Shown: positions 21,228-32,722 of the stretch, one piece after another
Numbering within the stretch: the first letter of the stretch is position 1
Layout of the letters: each line of letters begins with the position of its first letter
Assembly (NCBI GenBank): GCA_024082115.1
Contig: JAMRYE010000005.1
Span: 186,001 to 250,000, forward strand
DNA: 64,000 bases
Origin: Rhinocladiella similis
Taxonomy: Eukaryota; Ascomycota; Eurotiomycetes; Chaetothyriales; Herpotrichiellaceae
Direction of reading: 5' to 3'
The notes under the pieces: model-generated
The model's input: the letters and a program-made list of their open reading frames with translations, nothing else
Told to the model about the DNA's origin: nothing
Database searches by the model: none
Position numbers and translations under genes: made by a program

Positions 21228-22383
21228 GCATGAGAACCATCAAGCGACAGTCCTTCTTGCCAAACATAGTGTGCCTGCCGCTATGCAAGAGCGAAGATGC
21301 CACAGTCCACTTGATTCCTCGATCTGCGGTAGTTACCTGCTGAACTTCTTGCCGTACATGTATGCTCTTTCCACCGCATATCCGGGTCGAACACTCCCCC
21401 CAGAAGTTTGGCGGTATCATAGTATTACTTTGGTTAGACAATAGTTCCGTTTATACCGGCGAAGTCTTATATCCAGCAGCTGCTTGGACATGTCGAATGT
21501 ATGATGGAGATCAACAGTACCCTTTCGTTATCGTATGCATGCTTGACAAAAGCTTCGACAGTCTTGGTATGGAGTGGCCTTCGTGCGTGTAGGTTGGAAT
21601 AAGCAATACGTAGATCTCTACGCAAGACAAACTCCATACTTGGCCTTCCTCAAGTACTACTACTCCAGACTCCAGACTCCGTTTCTTGCCGTGACACATT
21701 TTTTCAACATGACAGGTACGCGAATCTTCTTCTTATCACCTACTCGATAAGACCGCCAGCGACCATTCCTCCTTCGACTCGCCTGTTGTTTCAAGAATGG
21801 GATGGGCACTCTCCGTGCTCATCCTTGCACGCTACTAAGCGGGAAAGTCCATCTCCCATGTCGCGCGAATCAAATGTGCATCTTCCAGCTGCGAAAATCC
21901 GCCCCAAGATAGGCTGAAGCTCCAAGCACAGTCAAATGCTGATAAGACCAAAGAAGACTTTCACCAAATGCACACCGGGCGATCGCCAATCATCCATAAA
22001 TCCATGATGGTGTGCTGATTAGGCTTCCACGTTGGCGAGATTGTAATGAGGGGAGTTCGCTTCTTCTTTTCTCTCCTCCTTCTTTTCATCGAGAGGTTCT
22101 TTACTCTCCTGCTGTTTTGGGATGTAGCATCCTCGGTGGTCCAGATACTCTTATCTTGTTCACAGTTGATTTCTACGATACTTGGTAGAACACGAGCTTC
22201 GGATTCGTCCCGCCGACGTGGTTCTGTCCCTACCCTGCACCTCTATCGGGATCGCTTAGATAGTCCCATACGCTGGCAAAGAGGCGATAGACAAATTCAT
22301 ATACTCCGTGATAAGACGAGGTTGTTCGATATCTGTCCCCTCTCGCTTCCCCATCTCCATTGATCTATTCTCTGCCGGAAACG
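21228..22383. other. Non-coding interval upstream of permease
   Basis: No gene seen. A long pyrimidine-rich stretch (about 22050-22110) typical of fungal promoters or leaders lies upstream of the permease ATG. Confidence 0.4.
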
Positions 22384-24263
22384 ATGGCGGTCACCAGGTC
22401 TGCTTCCATTACCGTTGTAGACGAGGAGAAAGTCGGAGTCACCTCTGTCTTCACCACTCGTGGAGAGCATGCTGTGGTCCAGGAGGGAGCCGATCAAGAT
22501 GAGGTGACGTTGGGCGCACTTGTAAGTAGCGTTCTCTCTGGGCAGGTCGTCAATCGCCATCACGATCGCGATATCTATCCTCCATCTCCAACCGACATTG
22601 CTTTCTGACAGCTCGCAGGGCTACAAGCAGGAGTTCAAGAGGTAGGCACATCATCTTCGACTCTGATGAACGAGCCGGTACTTACCTTTCCGCAGGGACT
22701 TCACTATCTGGGAGTCTTTTTCAGTTTCGTTCTCTGTGCTGGGGCTCTTACCGTCTGTAGCCTCCACCATATCATATAGCTTGGGCTATTCAGGCACAGG
22801 TGGTGCAGTATGGGGCTGGCTTGCAGCAGGTCTCTGTATCCAGGCCACGGCATTCAGCATGGCAGAGCTGTGCTCGAGCATGCCCACGGCCGGAGGGCTA
22901 TACTATGCAGCCGCCGTGCTTGCACCCGAGGGCTGGGGACCTCTGGCTTCTTGGTTTGTAGGTTGGTCCAACTTTTTTGGGTTCGTTACGGGACCTTGCA
23001 GCGTTAATTACGCATTGGCTTCGATGCTGATCACCTGCGGAATGATCTCGAATCCGGAGTATGAGCCCAAGACATGGCATATCTATCTGGTGCTGCTGTT
23101 GTTGCTTTTCATCGACGGGGTCGTCACCATGCAGTCGACTCGTTTCATTGGATGGGTGAACAAGATTGGCACCATTTGTAACATTGTCATCATCATCATA
23201 TTCGTCATTTGGTTCCCTGTTGGCTCGATCAACCATCCCAAGACCAATAATAGCCGCGACGTCTGGACTCAATTTGAGAACGGTACCGAGTGGCCTATCG
23301 GCTGGGCTTGCATCACCGGGCTACTTACTTCAATCTGGACGATGTCCGGCTACGACGCCCCCTTCCACCTGTCGGAAGAATGCAGCAACGCCAACATCGC
23401 CGGGCCGAGAGCCATTGTCATGACGGCACAGTTGGGTTTGTGGCTTGGCTGGGTTATAATCATGGTGATTGTTTACACTGTCAAGGATATCCCTGATGTG
23501 GTTGCTGGGCAGTATGGTCAACCCTTTGGGAGTCTGTGCCTTCAGGTGCTGGGCAAGGAAGCTGGCCTGGCCATGTTCTCGTTGAACATCATAGCTCAAT
23601 TCTTCGTCGGAACAGGCTGCACTTTGACGGCGACAAGAGTGATATTCGCGTACTCCAGGGACAATGCGATACTGGGCTCTCGTTGGTGGAAGCAAGTTCA
23701 TCCCAAGACCAGAACTCCGGTATATGCGACCTGGGGTGTTCTCGGAGTGTCCGCCCTTCTAGGACTTTTGATGTTTGCGAGTCCGGTCGCAATTGGAGCT
23801 GTTTTCAGTCTGGGCGCAATCGCTCAATACACGGCCTTCACTACTCCAGCGGCGTTGAAATTGTTCTTTGACAATGGCAGGTTCAAGCCAGGTACGTATC
23901 CGCTTCCCCTACCAACAGGAACATGGCCTTCGTAGCACAAGCAGCTGACGCGTTCGGTGTTGTAAAGGACCTTGGAACCTCGGAAGATGGTCTAACCTCT
24001 CGGGGGCCATTGCATTCGGCTGGTGGCTTCTGATTCTTCCGGCCCTCTGCTTCCCTGCCGTAAAGGGAAAGGACCTCACGCCCTTGACGATGAATTGGAC
24101 GAGTTTGATCTACGGAGGCTCCATGTTCCTTGCCTTGTCCTACTATGCCATCTGGGCAAGGCACTGGTTCAAAGGTCCACGCGTCAACATCGAGTATACG
24201 CACGAAAACACGGAGATCTTGGAGGGTCAGGTACCGGCCAACGACGGCATCAAGCAAGAGTAG
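22384..24263 (+). CDS. APC-family amino-acid/GABA-type permease
   Basis: Four exons: 22384-22521, 22619-22641 (23 nt), 22696-23891, 23968-24263. They sum to 1653 nt, giving 550 aa. The third intron ends in AAG/AAAG, which is unusual, but the frame join PGPWNLGRWS fits the family. The junction LGYKQEFKRDFTIWESFSVS is the hallmark cytosolic start of fungal GABA/choline/polyamine-type permeases, followed by GYSGTGGAVWGW and about 12 membrane helices. It should import an amino acid, GABA or a related amine at the plasma membrane; the substrate cannot be set from sequence. It lies between an ASST gene and a transcription-factor-like gene on the same strand. Confidence 0.9.
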
Positions 24264-25430
24264 TCATTGGACAGGAGGGAGAGCATACGTACAAGTCCTT
24301 ATGATGACCCATGGACATATCCGGCCTGCAGCAACCTGAAACGCAAGTCGATGTTTTGGCGTCGACGTTCCTGGTACTTTTGGGCTTGTGGTGATGACGA
24401 CGGTCGACAATGCGCGAGATGTTGCCGTTGTGAAGTGTCGATTTAGCGCCGCCGGGTTGGAGAAGCTCGGCTCGTAGAAGCACGATAAGGGCCGTGTCAA
24501 GCAAGCTCTGACGAGGACGACTTGGGTCAAGACTTCGCTGACTGAGACTACTGAGGCAACCGGGGCGGATTTAAACGAGGGAGTTGGTCTGGTCAGCCAC
24601 CGGCCAGTTGCAAAGGAGCCAATCACATCTCGCTGTGGCTTAGCCCCCTCCCGCTGTCCTCCGAGACGGAGAAAACGTGACCGGCACCATTCTACGTCCA
24701 GCCACACGCAATTCTCTTCCTCGTCCCTCCTCGACGCTCCCACCGTGTCCCTCTCTAGCTACAACCAGTCAATCCAGACTCGTCGCCGTCCCTCCGTCCT
24801 CATACCATCCCTGACCCGTCGCTAGTCTCTTTGCGAGTCATCCGTAGCGTCCCAGAATTCGCCGATATCACTCACCCTCCGTGCACGACGCGAACACACT
24901 CCTTGGCACCGCCTCACCACTATCGCCATCGGGCGCAATGACTTCTTGTCCAGGGACGACTGCTCACTGCCTATGATGGCGGACTCGGCATCTCCAAGCC
25001 AAGTCAAACATGCAACGACGACTAAACTCACAGCTATTCCCCTTTGACATCTGAAACGGTTATGCATCTCTCCGATATCCCGATAAAATACCTGCACTCG
25101 TCAACCCCGGTCTAGATCAACCTCGACTCGTGTGTTTGTGCGCGCGCGTATCGATCGGCCGCCTTATTGCTTAGCAGACGTCTCTCGGCTTGTATGTCTC
25201 CAACTTGGCTAAAGCGCTAGCATATAGCAGTAATTGCCATTGTGCTGAAATATTACCAATGTCCAGTTGAGGCAGTTCTCCAATGCTCAATCTCTCACCA
25301 CCTCTGGCTTCTCGGGAGTGTCACATCGTATCTTCTGGAGACCAACACCAGATATCGCTCCATTATTGGCGACAGCGGCTCAGATTCGCAGTAATCAATT
25401 TTATATGCTTAAACCCGTCGCAGGAACAAC
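24264..25430. other. Non-coding interval upstream of regulator-like gene
   Basis: No gene supported. Several short frames exist on both strands but none resembles protein. No Zn2Cys6 pattern was found here that could be an N-terminal exon of the next gene. Confidence 0.4.
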
Positions 25431-27221
25431 ATGCCCGAACCTCTACTCTGGATCACCAAGACTCAGGGCTCCACAGTCTTATCGCGAAGCTCCAAGACAG
25501 AGACCAGACAAATTCGCAAGCATGTCCAAAGTCAGAGGGCACGAGCAGCTCAAGGCGCAGCAAAAGCCACGGCCAGCCGCAAGGTCAAGGACTCATCGCC
25601 AGAACAAACCCCGACTGAAGCCCCAACGAAGAAAATGCGTGGCCTTCGTCTTGACACCAACATAGCACCCGAGCATTCAGAAACTGCCGAACAGCAACAT
25701 CGTGCCCTTCTGTCTGCCTCACTATCCCCCACCAGTCACTCTGGTCGAGTACTCCAGGCGATAAGCACATTCCCGGGTCTGGAACCACAGGAGCTCCGGA
25801 GCTTGGTCTTCTTTTGCCAGTTCACGGGTCCACAGTGGTCGGGCTGGAGAGATGCCGCTTTCTGGAACAAATTGATTCTCCAGGCCTGTCACTTGGATCG
25901 ATCTATACTCCACGGGGTAGTCGCCTTAGGCGCATTACATGAATCCTCCGAACTGGACGGCGAGTCTGACGAAAGATCCAATCTACAGCAATTGGCCCTT
26001 CACCAGAGTAGCAAGGCCTCTCGGATGGCTTTTGAGACGGCTGTCTCCGAGATCGCGACTCTGATCTCATGTATCATCTTTATCTGTCTACAAAATCTAC
26101 AGGATAGCCATACCGCCTATCAATTGCTACGGTCTGGCTACAGTCTGATAACAGATATTGAAGACCGACTGCTCTCCGGCGAACTGGTTCTTGCCGACAG
26201 CGAGAAGACAGTGTTGAACAATTTTCTACGGCCCATCATTGAGCGACTTCGAATGAGGTTCTGCTGCATCGTCGATATGCCCTCGGCGCTCGCTCTAAGT
26301 GCCGCCATCAAGCGGAATCAGTCTGACTCTTTCCTTCCCACACCTGAGATCCCATACCGCTTCAACAGCCTACTCGAGGCGCGCAACAAGCTAGAAGAAA
26401 TTGTTGATTGGGCACAGGAAAACATCGATCCTGCTAGCCCAGCATGTAAGAACAAATCCCAAACACAGTTGTTCATATCAGGCTGGATCGCCGCTCTTGA
26501 TGAGACGGGCATCACTGTTTCCGAACGCTACGACACACTTGCTATCTCCAAGAAGCTTCTTAGAGCTTCTGCACTGGTTGCTTCCATCCTCCTTGACACG
26601 CTCGCCACGCAGGAAGAATGTAGCTACGACGCTCATGTGGACAAATTTTCGCAAATAATTGACCTCTACAAGGATGCATTGACCGATCCGACCAAAATCC
26701 TGAAGAACATCTCCTTTGGCATTGACTCTGGCGTGATAGACACTCTGGCTTTTGTTGCTGGAAGGTGTCGTGATCCAGTCATCCGCAGATCAGCCATCGA
26801 ACTGCTGACTCGGACGAACAGAACCGAGGGCGACCTTCAAGGGAGAACAGGTAGCACCATCCTTCAAACATTGATTGAGCTTGAGGAAGGAGATCTCCTC
26901 GTCACATCAGCCAGTGATGTCCCCGAAACTCAACGCTTGCGTATCTGGGAGGACCATCAATACTGGGAGACGGGTCAGATCCATATCTACTTTGTGAAAT
27001 GGCCATATGATCCTGCCTTGGGCGCAGAACTCAAACAGGTGAGGGCCTATCTACCCATGAATTCCCGGAGAGCAGCCAAGGAAAAAGCGCTTCCAGGCAG
27101 CCCTGTGGGCTTGCCCAACGTGAAATATGGTCGTGGTGTGGGGGCATTCCTAGAGGAGGGGTCCCAGACTTACCATCAGATTACACTTTCGTCGTTCTTC
27201 ATGCCCATGCCTAGGCTATGA
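25431..27221 (+). CDS. Fungal transcription-factor-like regulator lacking an evident Zn2Cys6 domain
   Basis: Single-exon frame of 596 aa. The N-terminal 70 residues (PEPLLWITKTQGSTVLSRSSK, then RQIRKHVQSQRARAAQ) have the form F/I-x-S/T...Lys/Arg-rich seen at the start of many fungal regulator-like proteins that carry only the fungal-specific middle homology region. Residues ~110-560 are helical, as expected for that region (PQWSGWRDAAFWNKLILQAC, VVALGALHESS). No six-cysteine binuclear cluster is present in this frame or in the DNA immediately upstream. It may act as a cofactor-type regulator or may bind DNA by another route. It sits between a permease and a monooxygenase gene, so control of these neighbours is possible but not shown. 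Confidence 0.8.
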   Translation: MPEPLLWITKTQGSTVLSRSSKTETRQIRKHVQSQRARAAQGAAKATASRKVKDSSPEQTPTEAPTKKMRGLRLDTNIAPEHSETAEQQHRALLSASLSPTSHSGRVLQAISTFPGLEPQELRSLVFFCQFTGPQWSGWRDAAFWNKLILQACHLDRSILHGVVALGALHESSELDGESDERSNLQQLALHQSSKASRMAFETAVSEIATLISCIIFICLQNLQDSHTAYQLLRSGYSLITDIEDRLLSGELVLADSEKTVLNNFLRPIIERLRMRFCCIVDMPSALALSAAIKRNQSDSFLPTPEIPYRFNSLLEARNKLEEIVDWAQENIDPASPACKNKSQTQLFISGWIAALDETGITVSERYDTLAISKKLLRASALVASILLDTLATQEECSYDAHVDKFSQIIDLYKDALTDPTKILKNISFGIDSGVIDTLAFVAGRCRDPVIRRSAIELLTRTNRTEGDLQGRTGSTILQTLIELEEGDLLVTSASDVPETQRLRIWEDHQYWETGQIHIYFVKWPYDPALGAELKQVRAYLPMNSRRAAKEKALPGSPVGLPNVKYGRGVGAFLEEGSQTYHQITLSSFFMPMPRL

Positions 27222-28252
27222 ACCGGTGGTCTTTGTTGGACGAATGTGCTATCACTCGTCACCATTACCACCACAACAAAGTCATCCAGCAATCCACAAT
27301 TCTGCTGCTGTCCACAAAGCTGGCACAAAGGCGGGGAAGAGTCGGGAGCTTAGAAATCATCTCAAAGCACTCGATCCAGGACGTGGAAACCGACATCTTT
27401 TGACAGTTCTGTGATGTGATACAGATCGGCTCTGGAGAAAGATGCCGCGCTGAAGCATGACAAGGGCTCTTGAAAGCCACTCCTAAAACTTCTTTGGTTG
27501 AGCTCTAATGCTCGGCGAATGGATGAGCAACCTCGGCACATTCGGTCTTAAGTCGAGGTCGAGGTCGAGGTTAATGCCTTCCTGCATCCAGCGTTTGGCA
27601 AGAGTCTCGAAGTCTGCAGCGAAGCCTGCTTAGCATCCAATGCAACACCATCTGAGTGCTAGCCACCAATGGAAGACTCACCAAACGTTCGGAAGAACAA
27701 AAAATCGGGGTCGGGACTGGGGTTTGACCCCGGTCTGTCGAAGAGAGCCAGCTACCGCAATAGGAATGGACAACCTCACCTCAGGAATCGCCGATTGGCC
27801 TCCTCCACAGGTAGGGACCTCTTCACTAGCCAATGAAGACACCAATCCATCTACTCACCCTTGGACGACATACATATCGGAAGTGTATATTGACAGCTGT
27901 GTGAGCACTTGATACATCTCACAGATACCAGACTTCCGCATTAGGTACATACCATGATCCAACTCATACCGACACCGATGTATCAGGGCTGGGCATCTGT
28001 TGGAAATTACCATATACCGTATCAGATCTTATTATCTTTACCTGCGAATAGAGAGCGGCACGAAAGCCACTCAGGCCCCGACATGTCTGAACATTACCTT
28101 CTGGATTTCGGTGTATCGTTCAATCACATCGTTGGGCCCCCCGCAACAGCAAAAGGAGGGCGGGTTTTTATATATTATCTAGTGTCCCTGCGTTCTTGTC
28201 AGGTCTGAATCATATCGTTCAACATTGCATTCCTCTCCAGCTTCAGTACATC
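27222..28252. other. Non-coding interval upstream of monooxygenase
   Basis: Contains a short GTCGAGGTCGAGGTCGAG repeat near 27550, a GC-rich hairpin-like element (GGGGTTTGACCCC, about 27719) and a TATA-like element near 28170. No gene recognised. Confidence 0.4.
28167..28178 (+). promoter_or_regulatory. TATA-like element of the monooxygenase gene
   Basis: TTTTATATATTAT lies about 80 nt upstream of the ATG at 28253. Position and sequence fit a TATA box; this is inference only. Confidence 0.4.
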
Positions 28253-30233
28253 ATGTTGAGAGCCAAGACCGTTCAACTTCCTGACTCGGAAAAGTCCGAA
28301 GCCTCAGGCTATCTCCCCTTGCATCGCCGACATACTGCTGCCGTCGATTCTTCCTTGCCATGGCCTGAAGCTACCGTTAGCAATGACAATTTCACCAATG
28401 CTGCCGTGGTGATCATTGGTGGTGGTATATCCGGAATGTGCATTGCCATTGACCTTTTGGTGAAGCGGAAGATCAGAAACTTCATCATACTGGAAAAAAG
28501 TGGAGGTTTTGGCGGCACATGGTAAGCGTCACGAGTGATTTGCATTTCATAGCTCGTTGAGTCGCTCATGCTGATGAGCCTTCAAGGCGCGACAACAAAT
28601 TCCCCGGCTGTTGCTGTGATGTCTTCAGCGTACTCTACTCTTACTCATTTGCACAAAACCCTCAATGGTCACGTCGGTATCCTGGTCAAGAAGAGATCTT
28701 GGTATGTGCTCGTGAGAGAACATCACTCCTAGAGGCCATGGCTTATTTCCAATAGGACTACCTCACCGATGTAGCTCAGAGGTATGGGCTATACAAATAC
28801 GCTCGATTCCACACCGCTGTCGACGCTGCAAACTGGAACGATGCCACCTGCAAATGGGAAGTCACGGTATCGGTGGGCGGTGGCAAAGAATCCGAGTTTT
28901 CCTCGTCGTACAAGATCACGAGCGACTTTCTGGTCGGAGCTACAGGACAGCTCAACAAGCCCAAAGGCATCAATGTGCCAGGTTACGATGACTTTGAAGG
29001 AAAAATCATGCATTCAGCTCGATGGGACTGGAGTTACGATTTGAGAGGCAAGCGCATTGCCATCATTGGAACAGGTATGTGATACGCCTCCGTGCCGATC
29101 GATCTGTGCATTGCTGACCTTGACCAGGTGCAACAACAGCTCAAATCGCACCTGAAGTCGCCAAAGTAGCGTCCCAACTAACCATATGCCAAAGGACTCC
29201 AGCATGGGTCATTCCTCGGCACGATTCCAAGATCCCATCCTCGACACGCCTGCTGTACACATATTTTCCCCCAGCTCGTTGGAGAGGACGAGCCGAGGCC
29301 ATGGACCTACGTGAAACCTTCCATGCGGCAGTGACAAATGCAGACTCAGCAAATGCCGACCACATGCGTTATCTGAATCACAATCTGATTCGAGAACAAC
29401 TGGCCGATCGCCCTGACCTGTGGGACAAGGTAACTCCCAAGTACCATCCGGGATGCAAACGCACCGTCATCAGCGACGACTACTACCTTACGTTGACACG
29501 ACCGAATGTGCATCTCGAGACTGACCCGATCGAACGCTTTACTCCATCAGGGGTCAAATTCGTCAACCACGACACAATCGACGACTTCGACTTGATTGTA
29601 CTCGCGACGGGATTCGACACATTCGGCTTCCTCTCTCCCATCAAAATCATAGGTCGCAACAACCGACCGCTGGAGGACGTGTGGTCCAAAGCATCACATG
29701 CATACAAGGGCGTCACTGTTCCCGATCTCCCCAACTTCGGCATACTCTACGGACCCAACACGAATCTCTCGCACAACTCTCTCATCCTCGTTATCGAGGC
29801 TCAAACACGCTATATATCCGTCCTCATTGATAAAGTTCTTCAGGCTCGTCGACGAGGTGAGACTCTGGCCCTCTGTCCTTCCGAGGAGCGAACCATATCC
29901 TACTGCCACGACCTCCAACTGGCATTACAAAAGACCTCCTTTGCCGATCCAGCATGCACGTCATGGTGGCGACGCGACGACGGTATCATCACGAACAACT
30001 GGTCTGGCACTGCCGTTGATTATCAAAAGAACTTGTCGTCCATCGAGTGGGCAGATTACAACGCCTACGGGTCAGCAGGGTACGATATCGAGGTCCTCCG
30101 CAGCACGAACAAAGTCACCAAGATAGGTCGTGTCGTTGAAGAGACCAGACTGAGCAGGACGGCGTTGGGGGTTGTTGCACTCGGTGCAGTGGGGTTGATG
30201 ATTCAGGGAGCCTTGTTGAATCTGTGGTCTTGA
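28253..30233 (+). CDS. Baeyer-Villiger-type flavin monooxygenase
   Basis: Exons 28253-28521, 28587-28701, 28756-29074 and 29128-30233 sum to 1809 nt, giving 602 aa. Two Rossmann motifs are present: VVIIGGGISGMC (residues ~52-63, FAD) and IAIIGTGATTAQ (~229-240, NADPH). FGGTWRDNKFPGCCCDV follows the first motif. The Baeyer-Villiger fingerprint F-x-G-x3-H-x3-W is intact in FEGKIMHSARWDW (~208-220), and LIVLATGFDTFGF is the conserved ATG-type motif. The extreme C-terminus is hydrophobic (ALGVVALGAVGLMIQGALL), suggesting membrane anchoring. It should insert oxygen next to a ketone carbonyl (or oxidise a heteroatom) using FAD and NADPH. This is the most pathway-like enzyme in the plus-strand block. 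Confidence 0.93.
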
Positions 30234-30905
30234 AGTAAATTTGAAACCTTGGGGATCAGGCTTTTGTTGTGAAGTAAATGGTACGAGCCGACGAAGCACG
30301 AGATGACTCAACGGCGACAGTGTACCATGATGGTCTCTGCTTGAATGCGGGCGTGAAAGTTCAGCAGTTCAGAAAGGGTGCTCAGATATTGCCATCACAC
30401 TCATTCAAAGAGCACGAGTTCATCCACCTGAGACACGGTACCAGGTATTTATCGCGATTTACATTTACATTCTGTTCCGGTACGTGTTCTTGAGTGTCCT
30501 TGACTTGAACTCCTTTCGTCGCATTTTCCCAATGACTCATTCGTCTCTGTCCTCTCCACTCCCCCTGTGCCAGAGAATAGAGTCTCTGCCTACTTCTGGG
30601 TCTATATAAGGGTCCCCACATTTCCCAAATTTTGCACGGTGTGAGGACCTGTGAGGACTTTCTGAATGCACTCTCCGGACTATAAAGCCAACACTCCAAA
30701 ACACTGTTCCTTTTCATTCATTCAACGTACCTTCTCACACTCAGCTATCACACTACTACCCATCCAGCTTGATGCTTGACGCTCACACCACCAAGACATT
30801 ACCTACTTGAGCCGTTGAGTGGAAAGATACATACCATACATATACATATAGTCTTGACCTCCTGGCGTACACCGGATACAAAACAAACAAGAACAATCTT
30901 TCAAG
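30234..30905. other. Promoter region of HNH-domain gene
   Basis: Holds two TATA-like elements (about 30603 and 30681) and a CA/CT-rich leader running to the ATG at 30906. No other gene. Confidence 0.45.
30681..30686 (+). promoter_or_regulatory. TATA box candidate of HNH-domain gene
   Basis: TATAAA lies about 225 nt before the ATG, followed by a pyrimidine-rich likely transcription-start region and a C/A-rich leader. A second candidate, TATATAAG, lies at 30603. Confidence 0.45.
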
Positions 30906-32218
30906 ATGCGAGAGGGCTGGGAATGGGAAGATTTCGAGGACACCCTCAGCCACCTCTCTGTTGGAATAACACCGACCGTCATTCAGAAAATCAGCGAGAG
31001 CGTCGAGAATGATACTGCAGAGCTCGAAGGCCGTATACGTGGCTTGTCAAAGCTCTCCAAAGAAACAACGGGCAACGACCACCACCCGCTTTCGTCCTAC
31101 ATCGAACAGCGTGCAATTCTGATGGACGACATTCAACGTCATCTGCAACACGTCCGAAGAGTTACGCTACGCGCGCGACCTTCAGCCGCAGAAGAAGATG
31201 AGGACAGCAAGACAGAAGACCTGCGGAGGACACTCGAGAAACTAGGCGCCTCTGAGGATCTCGTGCTTCGTGAGCGTGCAGCTCTGGCGTCCAGTCGCGT
31301 GCGCATAGAATACGGAATGCGTGGCCAGCTAGATCATACTAAGCTAGGCGAAGGATACATTATAGCTCTGACCGAGAACTTCTCAGCGCCTTTGGGTTCG
31401 TCATACCCGAGGTGGAAGACATCCGGCATTGATCAGTCATCCTTTCGAAATCGACTTATCAAAGCCTACCAACTCGAAAGCTCGCAGCTCCTAGAGAGTC
31501 CTGGCGTAGTCGGAATCGAGAAGACGTTATGGTGTCCGATTTCTCGAAGGGAACATAATCACCGCGCCACAAGTGCAGCACATATCATGCCATGCAACAT
31601 TGGCCTGACCAACGTTACGTATCTCTTTGGCGCCAAAGCACACGAAGGGTACGGCATTCTATGGTCTGAACGCAATGGTCTATTGATGTACGATGAGATT
31701 GGAAGAGATTTTCGACGATGGACGTATGGTCGTCATCCCGGACCCAAGTGATAGCAATGAGTTCACCAGTGTTATCTTGTGCAAAAAGATCTTCATGAAA
31801 AATAAGTGCACTGCAACAGGAGCCACCTAACGAAACCAGCATCCACAACCAGCGTCTTCAATTTCAAACATCCGCGAGACCCTCGAAGCGTCACCTCTAC
31901 ATCCATGCACTTTTGGCATGTTATCGGCGTCGTCGGCAAAACGCCTCCGGGTGGGAGAAGGACAGAGACCTGGTCCTCTCAAGCTCAGTCTGGGGACCCA
32001 CGCCGGGAAGGTGGGCAAGGAAGAGCATGGTGAAAGCTTTGGCTTTGGAAGTTGGAGACAGCCCCTGGGATGAGGACCATGTTCCCTTGGGAGAGGCTCT
32101 CGTCGAAGACTTTCCTGGCGCACTGCCAGCGGAGGATGAGAAGAAGATGGCCACGGTGATGAGATATGCCTTCGAACTGCGCGGAAAGAACATAGAGGAC
32201 GAAGAAGAAGACCTTTAG
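30906..32218 (+). pseudogene. HNH-endonuclease-domain gene interrupted by two one-base frameshifts
   Basis: The intact first part (30906-~31700) encodes ~265 aa with a helical N-terminus and a fungal HNH-type nuclease core: LWCPISRREHNHRATSAAHI and, after a spacer, ILWSERNGLLMYDEI. At 31701-31702 one extra base throws the frame off; in the next frame the protein continues as EEIFDDGRMVVIPDPSDSNE. A second one-base surplus at a run of five A (31798-31802) moves the reading to the third frame, which continues with IHNQRLQF, PSKRHLYIHALL and WARKSMVKAL to a TAG at 32216-32218. Discounting the two bases the locus spans exactly 437 codons. No intron fits in the gaps. Either the gene is decaying or the sequence has two indel errors. 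Such fungal HNH proteins are often accessory; the role is unknown. Confidence 0.7.
31991..32215 (+). repeat. Copy 1 of tandemly duplicated 3' segment of HNH gene
   Basis: This is the last ~75 codons of the HNH gene (WGPTPGRWARKSM ... DEKKMATVMRYAFELRG ... EEEDL). The same segment recurs in diverged form directly downstream. Confidence 0.7.
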
Positions 32219-32251
32219 AACCCCCATGTCAGATCTTCAGAGGCAAATCAC

Positions 32252-32617
32252 ATGGGGGCCACACCGAGAAGATGGGCAAGGAGGAGCATGGTGGAAGCAC
32301 CGGCTGTCGATACCTGGGACGAAGATGCCGCGGTGGGAACCGCGCTGAATGACTTTCCTGATGCACAGCCGTCGGAAGAAGACGAAAAGAGGATGGCGAC
32401 AATGATGAGGTATGCCTTCGAATCGCGCGGAAGTGGTATGGAGGGAGCGGATGAAGAAGATGGTCGACACCACACGCACAACTCGAGAACGACTGGCTGT
32501 CAACCAACTCTCGTTCACTCGTGGTTCTGGCTCCTCCTCCTGCTCTCCATCCTCCTCTTGTCACCCACTGTGTCAAATGGATTGACGAGATCAAGAATCA
32601 CTCTGGGACAGCCTTGA
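32252..32617 (+). pseudogene. Copy 2 of HNH gene 3' segment, with hydrophobic extension
   Basis: A 121-codon open frame whose first ~70 residues (MGATPRRWARRSM ... DEKRMATMMRYAFESRG) closely resemble the end of the neighbouring HNH gene, both in protein and in DNA. It lacks the nuclease domain. After residue ~72 it leaves the homology and runs through a strongly hydrophobic stretch (WFWLLLLLSILLL) to a stop at 32615-32617. It is best read as a partial tandem duplicate. Whether it is expressed, alone or as an alternative 3' exon, is unknown. Confidence 0.6.
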
Positions 32618-32722
32618 TAAACCCCATACCTATTTCATGGCACAAGTGATGGACCAGTTACATCGGTAGACGATACGGAGTAGTACGAAACACCAGACTC
32701 GTAGCAGTGGCGGAATCGTATC

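Noticed and set aside
25267..25665. Basic 132-codon frame overlapping the regulator gene start
   Set aside because: Alternate frame of the regulator's N-terminal region; Arg/Lys richness comes from the coding sequence of the other frame.
27700..27800. tRNA-like hairpin GGGGTTTGACCCC with nearby paired GC-rich segments
   Set aside because: Loop is five rather than seven bases, no acceptor, D or anticodon arm can be completed on either strand.
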